Below are positions 26,033-34,531 of a DNA stretch of 64,000 bases, one piece after another. Location: NCBI RefSeq assembly GCF_015291725.1, contig NZ_CP030038.1, positions 7,863,001-7,927,000 on the forward strand. The letters are read 5' to 3'. How positions within the stretch are numbered: position 1 is the first letter of the stretch; each line of letters starts with the position of its first letter. Both the position numbers and the translations under genes were made by a program. Source of the DNA: Bradyrhizobium sp. CCBAU 51765 (GTDB lineage Bacteria > Pseudomonadota > Alphaproteobacteria > Rhizobiales > Xanthobacteraceae). Under the pieces are notes generated by a model. It saw nothing but the letters and a program-made list of their open reading frames with translations, was not told the origin of the DNA and did no database searches.

Positions 26033-27967
26033 TCACACCCTCCCCTTCAGCGCCTCCCCGATCTCCTCGAGCGCCTTGGGATCCTCGATGGTCGCCGGCA
26101 TGGTCCAGGAGTCGCCGTCGGCGATTTTCTTGATGGTGCCGCGCAGGATCTTTCCGGAACGCGTCTTGGGCAGGCGGCCGACGGTGATGGCGAGCTTGAA
26201 GGCGGCGACCGGGCCGAGCTTGTCGCGCACCAATGCGATGATTTCCTTCTCGATCTCGGCCGGCGGGCGCTTCACGCCCGCTTTCAGCACCAGGAAGCCG
26301 CAGGGCACCTCGCCCTTGATCGCGTCCTTGACGCCGAGCACGGCGCATTCGGCGACGTCGGGATGCGAGGCCAAAATCTCCTCCATGCCGCCGGTGGAGA
26401 GCCGATGGCCGGCGACGTTGATGATGTCGTCGGTGCGGCCCATGACGAAGACATAGCCGTCCTCGTCCTTGTAGCCGGCATCAGAGGTTTTGTAGTAGCC
26501 GGGGAATTCGCTGAGGTAGGCCTCCTTGAAGCGCTCGTCCTGATTCCACAGCGTCGGCAGACAGCCCGGCGGCATCGGCAGCTTGATGACGATCGAGCCC
26601 ATGGTGTTGGCGCCGACCGGCTTTGCCGCTTCATCGACGACATCGACCTGGTAGCCCGGCATCGGCACCGTCGGCGAGCCGTGCTTCACGGGCAGCATGC
26701 CGAGCCCGACCGGATTGCCGGCGATGCACCAGCCGGTCTCGGTCTGCCACCAATGGTCGATCACCGGCACGTTCAGCTGCTGCTCCGCCCACTCCACCGT
26801 CGGCGGATCGGCGCGCTCGCCGGCGAGGAACAGCGTGCGGAATTTGGAGAGGTCGTACTGCCGGATGAATTTTCCTTCCGGATCGTCCTTGCGGATGGCG
26901 CGGAATGCGGTCGGAGCGGTGAAGAAGGCCACCGCCTTGTGCTCGGAGATCACGCGCCAGAACGCGCCGGCATCGGGCGTGCCGACCGGCTTGCCCTCGT
27001 ACATGATCGTGGTCGCGCCATGAAACAGCGGGCCGTAGACGATGTAGCTGTGGCCGACCACCCAGCCGATGTCGGAGCCGCACCACCAGACCTCGCCCGG
27101 CTTGACGCCATAGAGGTTGAACATCGACCATTTCACCGCGACGAGATGCCCGCCATTGTCGCGCACGACGCCCTTCGGCACGCCGGTCGTGCCCGAGGTG
27201 TAGAGGATGTAGAGCGGATCGGTCGCGGCGACAGGCACGCAAGCCGCGCTCTTGCCGTCGTTCAGCGCCTTGCGGCGCAGGCTGGCCCAGTCGTAGTCGC
27301 GGCTTGGCGTCATCTCGCAGGTGAGTTGCGGACGCTGCAGCACGATACAGGCTTTCGGCTTGCTGCCGGCGAGCCTGATCGCCTCGTCGAGCAGCGGCTT
27401 GTAATGCACGATACGGCCGGGCTCGATGCCGCAGCTTGCGGAGAGGATCAGCTTCGGCTGCGCGTCGTCGATGCGGGTGGCGAGCTCTTTCGCCGCGAAG
27501 CCGCCGAACACGACGGAGTGCACCGCGCCGATACGCGCGCAGGCCAGCATCGCGACCACCGCTTCCGGCACCATCGGCATATAAAGGATGACACGGTCGC
27601 CCTTGGCGACGCCGAAGTCCTGCATGACGGCGGCGAGCGCCTGGACCTCGTTCAGCAGTTCGGCATAGGTGAGTTTGGTGACCGAATTGGTCAGCGGCGA
27701 ATCATGGATCAGCGCGACCTGGTCGGCGCGGCCGCGTTCCACATGGCGGTCGAGCGCGTTGTAGCAGGTGTTGACGACGCCGCCGGCGAACCAGCGGCCG
27801 TAGGTTCCTTGCGAGGGATCGAAGATCCTGGTCGGAGGCTCGATCCAGTCGATCTCCTTCGCCGCCTCGGCCCAGAAGCCGGCGGGATCGGACAGCGAGC
27901 GCGCATGGACCTCATGATAACGACTTTTGCCGTCGGCGTTCCCTTGGACGTTCCCTTGGACGTTCAT
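26033..27967 (-). CDS. prpE: Propionate--CoA ligase
   Basis: The 644-residue AMP-forming enzyme of the acetyl/propionyl-CoA synthetase subgroup activates short-chain acids. The ATP loop YTSGTTGVPKGVV is at 256-268, WWQTETG binds the adenylate, and PKTRSGKILR near the end carries the catalytic lysine that is regulated by acetylation in Acs proteins. The N-terminal FWAEAAKEIDWIEPP fits PrpE. The first codons contain a 12-base perfect tandem duplication. No methylcitrate or propionyl-CoA carboxylase gene is nearby. Confidence 0.9.
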   Translation of the reverse strand: MNVQGNVQGNADGKSRYHEVHARSLSDPAGFWAEAAKEIDWIEPPTRIFDPSQGTYGRWFAGGVVNTCYNALDRHVERGRADQVALIHDSPLTNSVTKLTYAELLNEVQALAAVMQDFGVAKGDRVILYMPMVPEAVVAMLACARIGAVHSVVFGGFAAKELATRIDDAQPKLILSASCGIEPGRIVHYKPLLDEAIRLAGSKPKACIVLQRPQLTCEMTPSRDYDWASLRRKALNDGKSAACVPVAATDPLYILYTSGTTGVPKGVVRDNGGHLVAVKWSMFNLYGVKPGEVWWCGSDIGWVVGHSYIVYGPLFHGATTIMYEGKPVGTPDAGAFWRVISEHKAVAFFTAPTAFRAIRKDDPEGKFIRQYDLSKFRTLFLAGERADPPTVEWAEQQLNVPVIDHWWQTETGWCIAGNPVGLGMLPVKHGSPTVPMPGYQVDVVDEAAKPVGANTMGSIVIKLPMPPGCLPTLWNQDERFKEAYLSEFPGYYKTSDAGYKDEDGYVFVMGRTDDIINVAGHRLSTGGMEEILASHPDVAECAVLGVKDAIKGEVPCGFLVLKAGVKRPPAEIEKEIIALVRDKLGPVAAFKLAITVGRLPKTRSGKILRGTIKKIADGDSWTMPATIEDPKALEEIGEALKGRV

Positions 27968-28415
27968 TCCCGCGCTCCCGTGCCTTTATTCGCCTGCCCT
28001 TGACCCTTGTGGCAGGACAGGCGCCCCGCCATGACCAGGATCAATTGCCGGCCTTGTTGTGAAGCTATTTTCGCGGGAACGGGCCGCGGTTCAAGCTCAA
28101 AAGGATGGGCCTTTCGGGAAAGACACAACTACCGCCGCGCGGGCGGTGCGCCCCCTCGCCCCGCTTGCGGGCAGGGTGATCGCATTTGAAATATTGCAGA
28201 GGTCGTCATGCCCGGGCTTGTCCCGGGCATCCACGTTCTTTGTGCTGCATGGAAGGGCGTGGATGGCCGGGACAGGCCCGGCCATGACGTTGTGGGGACA
28301 GTCGGTGCCCATAGCCACATCTCATATGCGATAGCCCTGCGCTTGCGGGGGCAGGGGTCTCCGGAAGGACGGTGGTGGTTCGACTCGAGGAGAGACGACG
28401 AGTTCGGAACGCTTC
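27968..28415. other. Intergenic region with one palindrome
   Basis: This 448-base gap separates prpE (leftward) from the end of the TPR/LprI-like gene. It contains the palindrome at 28205-28288 and the probable prpE promoter near 27970-28100. Open frames here have no protein-like composition, and I see no RNA gene. Confidence 0.5.
28205..28288. repeat. Interspersed intergenic palindrome (GTCATGCCCGGG family)
   Basis: GTCATGCCCGGGCTTGTCCC at the left pairs with GGGACAGGCCCGGCCATGAC at the right, with inner arms ATCCACG / CGTGGAT. A truncated relative is at 36703-36733. Confidence 0.8.
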
Positions 28416-29801
28416 TCAGCTCTCCATCGCGTTCAGCTTCTGCAACCGCTGCTGCATGATCTTCTTCAGATCATAGTCGGGGCGGCCGAAGCTGGCGTTG
28501 CGCGTGGCGAGGAAATCGCGCTGCGTCCTGCGCAATTCGCCGGCCGAGCGCTTGTTCGCCAGCTTCAGCACGCGCTCGTAGGCCTCTGCGATCCGGCGGT
28601 CGAGCACGCCGAGCTGGGGATCGGCACAGATCACCTTCTCGACCTCGCGCTTCGCCGTCGCGCAATCGAACGACGGGCCGTTGCCGAAAGCCGCATTCAG
28701 CGGACGTAGCGGCTCGGCACCGAACTTTGCGATCTCGGCGATCATGGCGCGGCGGCCGTTGGCTGCATTCTCGTTGCCCGGATCGAGCTTCAGCGTCGTC
28801 TCGTAGTCCGCCAGCGCCTTCTTGCGCTCGCCCATCTTCTTGTAGAGCACGGCACGGTTGTTGTAGGTCTTCGCAAAATTCGGATCGAGCTCGAGCGCGG
28901 CGTCATAGTCGCTCAGCGCGGCCCCGAGCTCGCCCTTGAACTGGTAGGAATCGCCGCGGTTGGTCAGGAAGTTGGCGCGCCGCTCACGCCGGATCGCTTC
29001 GTCGTAATCGGCGATGGCCTTGTCGTACTCGCCCATCGCGGCATAGGCGAGACCGCGATTGTCGTAATATTCCGGCACCTTCGGGTCGAGCCTGATGGCC
29101 TCGGTGTTGTCGGCGACCGATTTGTCGTTCTGGCCGAGCTTCTTCCAGGCCGCGCCGCGGTTGGTGTAGGTGCGAGGCCGGTTGGGGTCGAGCCGCAGCG
29201 CCTCGTCGAAATTCCTGATGGCCTTCTCGTTGTCGCCGCCGAGATAGTAGGCCACGCCGCGGTCGGACCAGGCCTGCGCATCGTCCGGCTTCAGCTTGAT
29301 GGCCTGGTCGTAATCGGCGAGCGCGCGGTCGAGCCGGCGCTGATTGGTGTAGACCACGCCGCGCGACTCGTAAGCCTCCGCATCCTGCGGATCGAGCTCG
29401 ATCGCCCTGGTCAAATCCGCCGCAGCGCGGCTGAGATCGCCGCCGGCCTCGCGCAGGAGGTCGCCGCGCAGGCGCCAGGCCTTTGCGTTCCTGCCGTCGA
29501 GCGCGATGGCGCGGTCCAGATCGCGCAGCGCCTGCGATTGCCCGCCAAGGGTTCGCGCATTGGCTTCGGCGCGGACAACGAGGGCCGGGCTGCGATCGGA
29601 GGCCGGATTTGCAGTCTTGTCGATGATGGCGCTGCATGCCGCAATCAACTCTGCCGGGGCAGCCTTGCTGCCCAGCACGCACTCGGTGCTCGCCGAGGCT
29701 GGGGAAGCAAGAACAAGGCTCATTGCCGCGCTGAGGAAAAAGGCGCGAAGCGAGATTTTGGCAGGCGAAGGCGCTTGCGCGGAGGTTTGGGTGCCGCACA
29801 T
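28416..29801 (-). CDS. Exported TPR protein with LprI-like C-terminal domain
   Basis: The 461-residue protein has an N-terminal hydrophobic signal segment (about residues 18-38), at least seven TPR units between residues 60 and 350 (repeats of the YxNRGxAxxxxGxxxxAixDYdeAi type), and a C-terminal domain of about 85 residues. That domain has two cysteines (SFDCATAKREVEKVICAD) and the YDLKKIMQQRLQKLN end, and resembles LprI/DUF1311 lysozyme-inhibitor-like proteins. It is probably periplasmic. A shorter paralogue lies directly upstream on the same strand. Confidence 0.8.
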   Translation of the reverse strand: MCGTQTSAQAPSPAKISLRAFFLSAAMSLVLASPASASTECVLGSKAAPAELIAACSAIIDKTANPASDRSPALVVRAEANARTLGGQSQALRDLDRAIALDGRNAKAWRLRGDLLREAGGDLSRAAADLTRAIELDPQDAEAYESRGVVYTNQRRLDRALADYDQAIKLKPDDAQAWSDRGVAYYLGGDNEKAIRNFDEALRLDPNRPRTYTNRGAAWKKLGQNDKSVADNTEAIRLDPKVPEYYDNRGLAYAAMGEYDKAIADYDEAIRRERRANFLTNRGDSYQFKGELGAALSDYDAALELDPNFAKTYNNRAVLYKKMGERKKALADYETTLKLDPGNENAANGRRAMIAEIAKFGAEPLRPLNAAFGNGPSFDCATAKREVEKVICADPQLGVLDRRIAEAYERVLKLANKRSAGELRRTQRDFLATRNASFGRPDYDLKKIMQQRLQKLNAMES

Positions 29802-29914
29802 GACATTGGGCTCCGTGACGTCGGGTTCTCACCGTTGTCGCAGCCGGCAAGGGATGGGTTCAAATCGGGTCCGTCCGCGCCGTCATGGCCGGGCCTGCCT
29901 CCGGCGAAGGCCCG

Positions 29915-30673
29915 TCAATATCCGCCCGCCCCGTTCAGCCGCTGCAACCGCTCCTGCATCGCCTTCTTGAGATCATAGCCCGGCCGGCCGAAACCGGCAT
30001 TTCGCCGCGCGATGAATTCATCCTGCTCGCGCTGGAGTGCCTTTGCTTCATCCGCATTGCGCGCCGCGCGAATCACGCGCGCGTTCGACGCAAAAATCTC
30101 CCGGTCGAGATCGGCGAGCTCGCGATTGCCGCAGATCGCCCTTTCCACCGCGCGGCGCGCTCGCGCGCAATTGAAGCTGGGCTTGCCGGCGACCGCCATC
30201 TGCGCGCCGATCCGCTCGAGCTCGCGCGCCATCGCCTTGTGATTGGCCTTGGCCTTCGCGTGGTTCGGATCGATCTTGAGTGCTGCGCCGAAATCCTGCA
30301 CCGCCCTGGGCTTGTCGCCCTTCTTCAGCCAGAGCTCGCCGCGCGCGTTGAAGATGTCGGCGAGGGTCGGATCGAGCAAAAGAGCACGGCTGTCGTCGGC
30401 GATCGCACGGTCGACCTGGTCGTGCCGCGCCAGCAGTGCGCCGCGCGCGATCAGCGCCTTGATCAGATCCTCCTTCGTCGTCTTCTCATTGTCGATCACG
30501 GCAGCGCAGGCGGTGGCCGCCTTGTCCACGTCGTCGGCCGCGGTCGCCGCGAGGCAGAGCTCGACATCGACCTGCGTCACCGCTACCGGCTCGCCTCCGG
30601 TCGCAGCATCGGCCGGGGCGAGCGAGAGTGCGTAGAGCAGCCCGGCGCCAAACAGGTGAAGGAGAGAACGCAT
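29915..30673 (-). CDS. Exported TPR protein with LprI-like C-terminal domain (short paralogue)
   Basis: The 252-residue protein has a signal peptide (cleavage near ADA, residue 24), two or three TPR-like units and the same C-terminal module as the gene at 28416-29801: SFNCARARRAVERAICGN, QDEF and YDLKKAMQERLQRLN. The two share the domain order but differ in repeat number, indicating a tandem duplication followed by repeat change. The 113-base gap and shared strand suggest co-transcription. Function unknown; lysozyme inhibition is only a family-based guess. Confidence 0.8.
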   Translation of the reverse strand: MRSLLHLFGAGLLYALSLAPADAATGGEPVAVTQVDVELCLAATAADDVDKAATACAAVIDNEKTTKEDLIKALIARGALLARHDQVDRAIADDSRALLLDPTLADIFNARGELWLKKGDKPRAVQDFGAALKIDPNHAKAKANHKAMARELERIGAQMAVAGKPSFNCARARRAVERAICGNRELADLDREIFASNARVIRAARNADEAKALQREQDEFIARRNAGFGRPGYDLKKAMQERLQRLNGAGGY

Positions 30674-30802
30674 GTTCGTTGCAGCCGGAAAGCCTTGTCT
30701 CAGGATCTTGTCTTAAGGTCTTGCCTTGACGCTGCACTATCCATCATACGGCCGGATTGGTGCTAGCTTGTGGCGCCGCTCAGGTCGGTCTCGGGGATCA
30801 TC

Positions 30803-32347
30803 GTGTCGACATTCGAATGGATCATTGCACTTCTGCTCGGCGCTGTTGCCTTATCGGCGCTGGCGCGGCGGATCAAGGTCCCTTACCCGACCTTTCTCGC
30901 CATCGGTGGCGCTCTGATCGCCTTCGTGCCGTCCAGTCCGTCCTGGGCGCTGGAGCCGGACCTGGCCTTGGCCCTTTTTGTCGCACCGGTCCTGCTCGAT
31001 GCCGCCTTCGACACCTCGCTGCGCGATCTACGGAACAATTGGGTTCCGGTCTCGACCCTGGTGGTCGCCGCAGTCGGCCTGACCACGGCCGCCGTGGCCT
31101 ACGTCGCGCACCGGCTGATGCCCGACATGCCCTGGGCCGCCGCGGTCGCGCTCGGCGCGATCGTGGCGCCGCCGGATGCGGCCGCTGCCGTTGCGATCCT
31201 GAGCCAGGTGAAGCTGCCCCACCGCATGATGAAGGTGCTGGAGGGCGAGAGCCTGCTCAACGACGCCAGCGCGCTTCTAATCTATCGCATCGCGGTCGGC
31301 GCGGTCGCCACCCAGCATCTGACATGGAGCCAGGTCGCACCGACCATGGCGCTGGGCCTGGTCGGCAGCGTCATCGCCGGCCTGGTCGCGGCCCGCATCA
31401 TCCTCCCCATCATGGAGCGCGTGAAGGAGGCGCCGAGCGCCATCATCGTGCAGTTCGCCACCACCTTCATGATCTGGATCGCCGCCGAGCATCTCGGCCT
31501 CTCCGGCATCCTCACCATCGTGGTCTATGCCATCGCGATCGCGCGCACGGCGCCGGTACGCATGCCGGCGCGGCTGCGGGTGCCGTCCTATGCGGTCTGG
31601 GAGACGATGGTGTTCGTGCTCAACGTGCTCGCCTTCATGCTGATCGGCATGCAGATGCGACCGATCTGGACGCGGCTGGACGCGGACGTGCGCTGGGAAT
31701 ATTGCGTGGCCGCCGGCTGGATCCTGCTCACCGTGGTGCTGGTACGGCTGTTCTGGGTGACGTTCTACCGCGCCACGTTGCGCGCGCTGGTCGCGCGCGG
31801 GATCTACCATCCGAAGGATCCGAAACAGGTCGCCTCGGCGAGGGGCGGCCTCATCATCTCCTGGTGCGGCATGCGCGGCCTCGTCACGCTGGCCGCCGCC
31901 TTTGCCCTGCCCGAGAACTTTCCCTATCGCGACTTCATCGTCTTCATTGCGTTCGCGGTGGTGCTGGGTTCGCTGGTGATCCAGGGCCTGACGCTGCGGC
32001 CGCTGATCCTCGCCTTCAACCTCGAGGACGATGATCCGGTCGGCGTCGAGGTCGCGCGCGGGCGCGCGGTCGCCTATCGCGCAGCGCTCGATGCGATCGA
32101 GAGCGATCCGTCGGAGGAGGCGGAAATCCTGCGGCTCGAGTATCGCGCCATCCTGATGCAGGCCGAGACCGATCCGAACGGCGGCATCGCCAATGGCGAA
32201 TTGCCCGCCGATCCCCTGCGCCGCCGCGCCATCGAGGCCGCGCGCAAAGCGATCTTCGACCTCCGCACCACCGAGGTGATCGGCGACGACGCGTTTCATC
32301 GGCTGGAGGAAGAGCTCGATCGCGCAGAATTGAGCGCAGGGGGATGA
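30803..32347 (+). CDS. CPA1 family Na+/H+ antiporter
   Basis: The 514-residue membrane protein has about 12 membrane segments and typical CPA1 features: ALGAIVAPPDAAAAVAIL with the ion-binding acidic residue, GESLLNDASALLIYR (ND motif), and SWCGMRGLVTLAAAFALP near the last segments. It exchanges sodium or potassium for protons at the inner membrane. A soluble C-terminal tail of about 100 residues, helical and charged, may be regulatory. The GTG at 30803 is preferred; an alternative GTG lies 33 bases upstream. Confidence 0.88.
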   Translation: MSTFEWIIALLLGAVALSALARRIKVPYPTFLAIGGALIAFVPSSPSWALEPDLALALFVAPVLLDAAFDTSLRDLRNNWVPVSTLVVAAVGLTTAAVAYVAHRLMPDMPWAAAVALGAIVAPPDAAAAVAILSQVKLPHRMMKVLEGESLLNDASALLIYRIAVGAVATQHLTWSQVAPTMALGLVGSVIAGLVAARIILPIMERVKEAPSAIIVQFATTFMIWIAAEHLGLSGILTIVVYAIAIARTAPVRMPARLRVPSYAVWETMVFVLNVLAFMLIGMQMRPIWTRLDADVRWEYCVAAGWILLTVVLVRLFWVTFYRATLRALVARGIYHPKDPKQVASARGGLIISWCGMRGLVTLAAAFALPENFPYRDFIVFIAFAVVLGSLVIQGLTLRPLILAFNLEDDDPVGVEVARGRAVAYRAALDAIESDPSEEAEILRLEYRAILMQAETDPNGGIANGELPADPLRRRAIEAARKAIFDLRTTEVIGDDAFHRLEEELDRAELSAGG

Positions 32348-32496
32348 TGTCTCTCCGCGGTCGTCCCGGACAAGCGCGCCCTAAGCGCGCAAATCCGGAA
32401 ATGACGGCGAGCTTTGGGGCGTTCAGCAACGTGCGCCAGGTCACACAGATCATCCCGAACTTTGAACCAAGCCCCGCCGCCCCAGACTCACCCCTG

Positions 32497-33267
32497 ATGA
32501 CGACCCTGATCGACGACCGTCGTGTCCGCGCGCGTGATGCGTCGCCTGCACGATATTTTTATCTCAACATGGCGCTTGCCTGCGCCGCGACCGCCTTCCT
32601 CGGCTTCGCACCGACCTATTGGGTGCCGCTCGCTCACCGGACGTTGTCCGCAAGCCCGGTGATTCATTTTCACGGACTCTTGTTCTTCACCTGGTCACTC
32701 TATTTCGTGCTCCAGACTTGGCTCGCGGCCTCGGGCCGTGTGGTCAACCACCGCTCGTTAGGCATTGCCGGCGTCTCGCTTGCGACCGCTATGGTCATAT
32801 TTGGCTTCTTCGCATCCGTGACCTCGATGAAGAACGCCGCGGCGCTTGGGAAGGCCGATGCAGGCGTTGCCTTCTCGATCGTGCCGATGAGCGGAATCGC
32901 GTTCTTCGCCGTGGTGTTCGTGCTGGCGATCATGAACACGCGCAGACCGGAGATCCACAAGCGCCTGATGCTGCTGGCGGCGGTCTCGATCCTCGATGCC
33001 GCGATTGCGCGCTGGTTCCTGACCTTCCTCGCGCCGCCGGGACCGCCCGGCCCGCCGCCGGTGCCCGTGACGATTGCGCCGGCCGTCGTCGCCTCCCTTC
33101 TGCTCGTCGTCGCCATGGTGCGCGACTGGCGCACCGAGGGCCGCGTGCATCCGGTCTACATCTACGGCACGCTCGCGCTATTGGCGGTGAAGGTGCTGAA
33201 CTGGCCGGTCAGCGAGACGGCGGCATGGCATGCCTTCGCCGGCGGCATCCTGGCGCTGGCGCAGTAA
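32497..33267 (+). CDS. Polytopic membrane protein of unknown function
   Basis: The 256-residue protein has about seven hydrophobic segments. Two conserved-looking elements are HFHGLLFFTWSLYFVLQTWLA, with histidines in a membrane segment, and RRPEIHKRLMLLAAVSI. Histidines placed in membrane segments and the HK-RLM pattern recall heme-binding or DUF2306-like membrane proteins, but I cannot assign a family. The start at 32497 is used, since the upstream frame runs through a degenerate palindrome after the antiporter gene. Confidence 0.7.
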   Translation: MTTLIDDRRVRARDASPARYFYLNMALACAATAFLGFAPTYWVPLAHRTLSASPVIHFHGLLFFTWSLYFVLQTWLAASGRVVNHRSLGIAGVSLATAMVIFGFFASVTSMKNAAALGKADAGVAFSIVPMSGIAFFAVVFVLAIMNTRRPEIHKRLMLLAAVSILDAAIARWFLTFLAPPGPPGPPPVPVTIAPAVVASLLLVVAMVRDWRTEGRVHPVYIYGTLALLAVKVLNWPVSETAAWHAFAGGILALAQ

Positions 33268-33275
33268 TCACCGCT

Positions 33276-33311
33276 GTCGTCCCGGATCGGCGCGCGCTGG
33301 TCCGGGACGAC
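33276..33311. repeat. Short palindrome between convergent genes
   Basis: GTCGTCCCGGATC and the complementary TCCGGGACGAC form a 36-base hairpin between the membrane protein gene and the SDR gene, which converge here. It may serve as a bidirectional transcript end. A degenerate relative is near 32360-32404. Confidence 0.6.
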
Positions 33312-33328
33312 AACGGAGTATGAGGCGC

Positions 33329-34135
33329 TTACGCCCCCGCCTTGCACGTGATCCCGCCGTCGACCACGAGCTCGATTCCCGTCACGTATTTCGACTCGTC
33401 CGAGGCTAGGAACAGCGCGGCGTTGGCGACGTCGAAGGCATCGCCCATGTGGCCCATCGGCACCTGCGCATCGCGCGCGCGCCACATCGCTTCCACGTCG
33501 CCCTTGGCGTAGCTGGCGGCAAGACCCGCTGAATGCTCGACCATCGGCGTCTTCATCAGGCCGGGCAGGATCGCGTTGACGCGGACATGATGGCGCGCGA
33601 ACTCGATCGCCGTGGTGCGCGTCATCTGGTTCATCGCCGCCTTCGAGGTGCCGTAGGTGACGTAGGAGATGCCCATGTGGCGGATCGAGGCGATCGAGGA
33701 AATGTTGATGATTGAGCCGCCGCCCTGCTTCACCATGACGGGGATGACGTGCTTCATGGCGAGATAGGCGCTCTTGAGGTTGACGCTGAAGACGCGGTCC
33801 CAGCTCTCCTCGCTCACCTCGACCACGCTGCCCATCTCGGCAATGCCGACATTGTTATCGAGCACGTCGATGCGGCCATGGGCCTTCAGGCACGCTGCCA
33901 CCATCGCCTCGATCTCACTTGCGCGCGACACGTCGGCCGTGAACGCCGTCGCCTTGCCGCCTTCCTCGGTGATGATCTTCGCGGTCTCCTCGGCCGCGGC
34001 ATCGTTGCGATCGACGCAAAACACCTGCGCGCCCTCGCGCGCGAACGCCACCGCGGTGGCCTTGCCATTGCCCCAGCCGGGCCCGATCGAGCCGGCGCCC
34101 ACCACCATCGCAACCTTGCCCTTGAGCCTATCCAT
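33329..34135 (-). CDS. Short-chain dehydrogenase/reductase
   Basis: The 268-residue enzyme has a Rossmann fold with a glycine-rich cofactor loop GAGSIGPGWGNG near residues 13-24 (a longer loop than the usual TGxxxGxG), and the catalytic Y161-G-T-S-K165. The C-terminal LASDESKYVTGIELVVDGG is typical of classical SDRs. NAD(H) or NADP(H) preference cannot be told, and the substrate is unknown. GGGAG precedes two ATG codons, and the second (34135) has the better spacing. It lies 12 bases from the DUF1850 gene on the same strand, so it may belong to the TRAP operon. Confidence 0.88.
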   Translation of the reverse strand: MDRLKGKVAMVVGAGSIGPGWGNGKATAVAFAREGAQVFCVDRNDAAAEETAKIITEEGGKATAFTADVSRASEIEAMVAACLKAHGRIDVLDNNVGIAEMGSVVEVSEESWDRVFSVNLKSAYLAMKHVIPVMVKQGGGSIINISSIASIRHMGISYVTYGTSKAAMNQMTRTTAIEFARHHVRVNAILPGLMKTPMVEHSAGLAASYAKGDVEAMWRARDAQVPMGHMGDAFDVANAALFLASDESKYVTGIELVVDGGITCKAGA

Positions 34136-34147
34136 CATGATCTCCCT

Positions 34148-34531
34148 TTATTTCTCTTGTTGTTCGCAGATGCTCATTGTGGTGACGTTAGCACCGATCG
34201 GATGGCCGACAATCTCCGACAATGTCCGGCACTTCCCGTCATGGCACAATCGCCATTCCCCGGCCGCACCGGAATTACCGAGGATCACCTCCTGCATCGG
34301 CGAACGCTGCGGCCGCCATTGAAACCAGCCATCGACGAGCCGCGCCTCGGGCGGCGGCTCCATGCCGGGCCCGGTGCCCTTGACGCGAGCCTGCACCAGC
34401 TCGAGGCCGGCAGGCGTGACACGCCAATCTTCCTGCCATTCGACCTTCGCGACCGAATGCGTCCAGGCCAGCGTGAAGGCGGACAGGGCCAGCGCCTTCA
34501 CACCTGATGCCGTTGCGAAGCAGAGGCTCAC
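34148..34531 (-). CDS. DUF1850 protein of a TAXI-TRAP operon
   Basis: The 127-residue product has an N-terminal hydrophobic segment and a core with the conserved WTHSVAKVEWQEDW pattern of DUF1850. The family is found next to TAXI-type TRAP transporters and is thought to be an accessory protein. The GTG start overlaps the stop of the TRAP permease (GTGA), so translation is coupled. Two cysteines (LCHDGKCRTL) lie near the C-terminus. Confidence 0.82.
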   Translation of the reverse strand: MSLCFATASGVKALALSAFTLAWTHSVAKVEWQEDWRVTPAGLELVQARVKGTGPGMEPPPEARLVDGWFQWRPQRSPMQEVILGNSGAAGEWRLCHDGKCRTLSEIVGHPIGANVTTMSICEQQEK

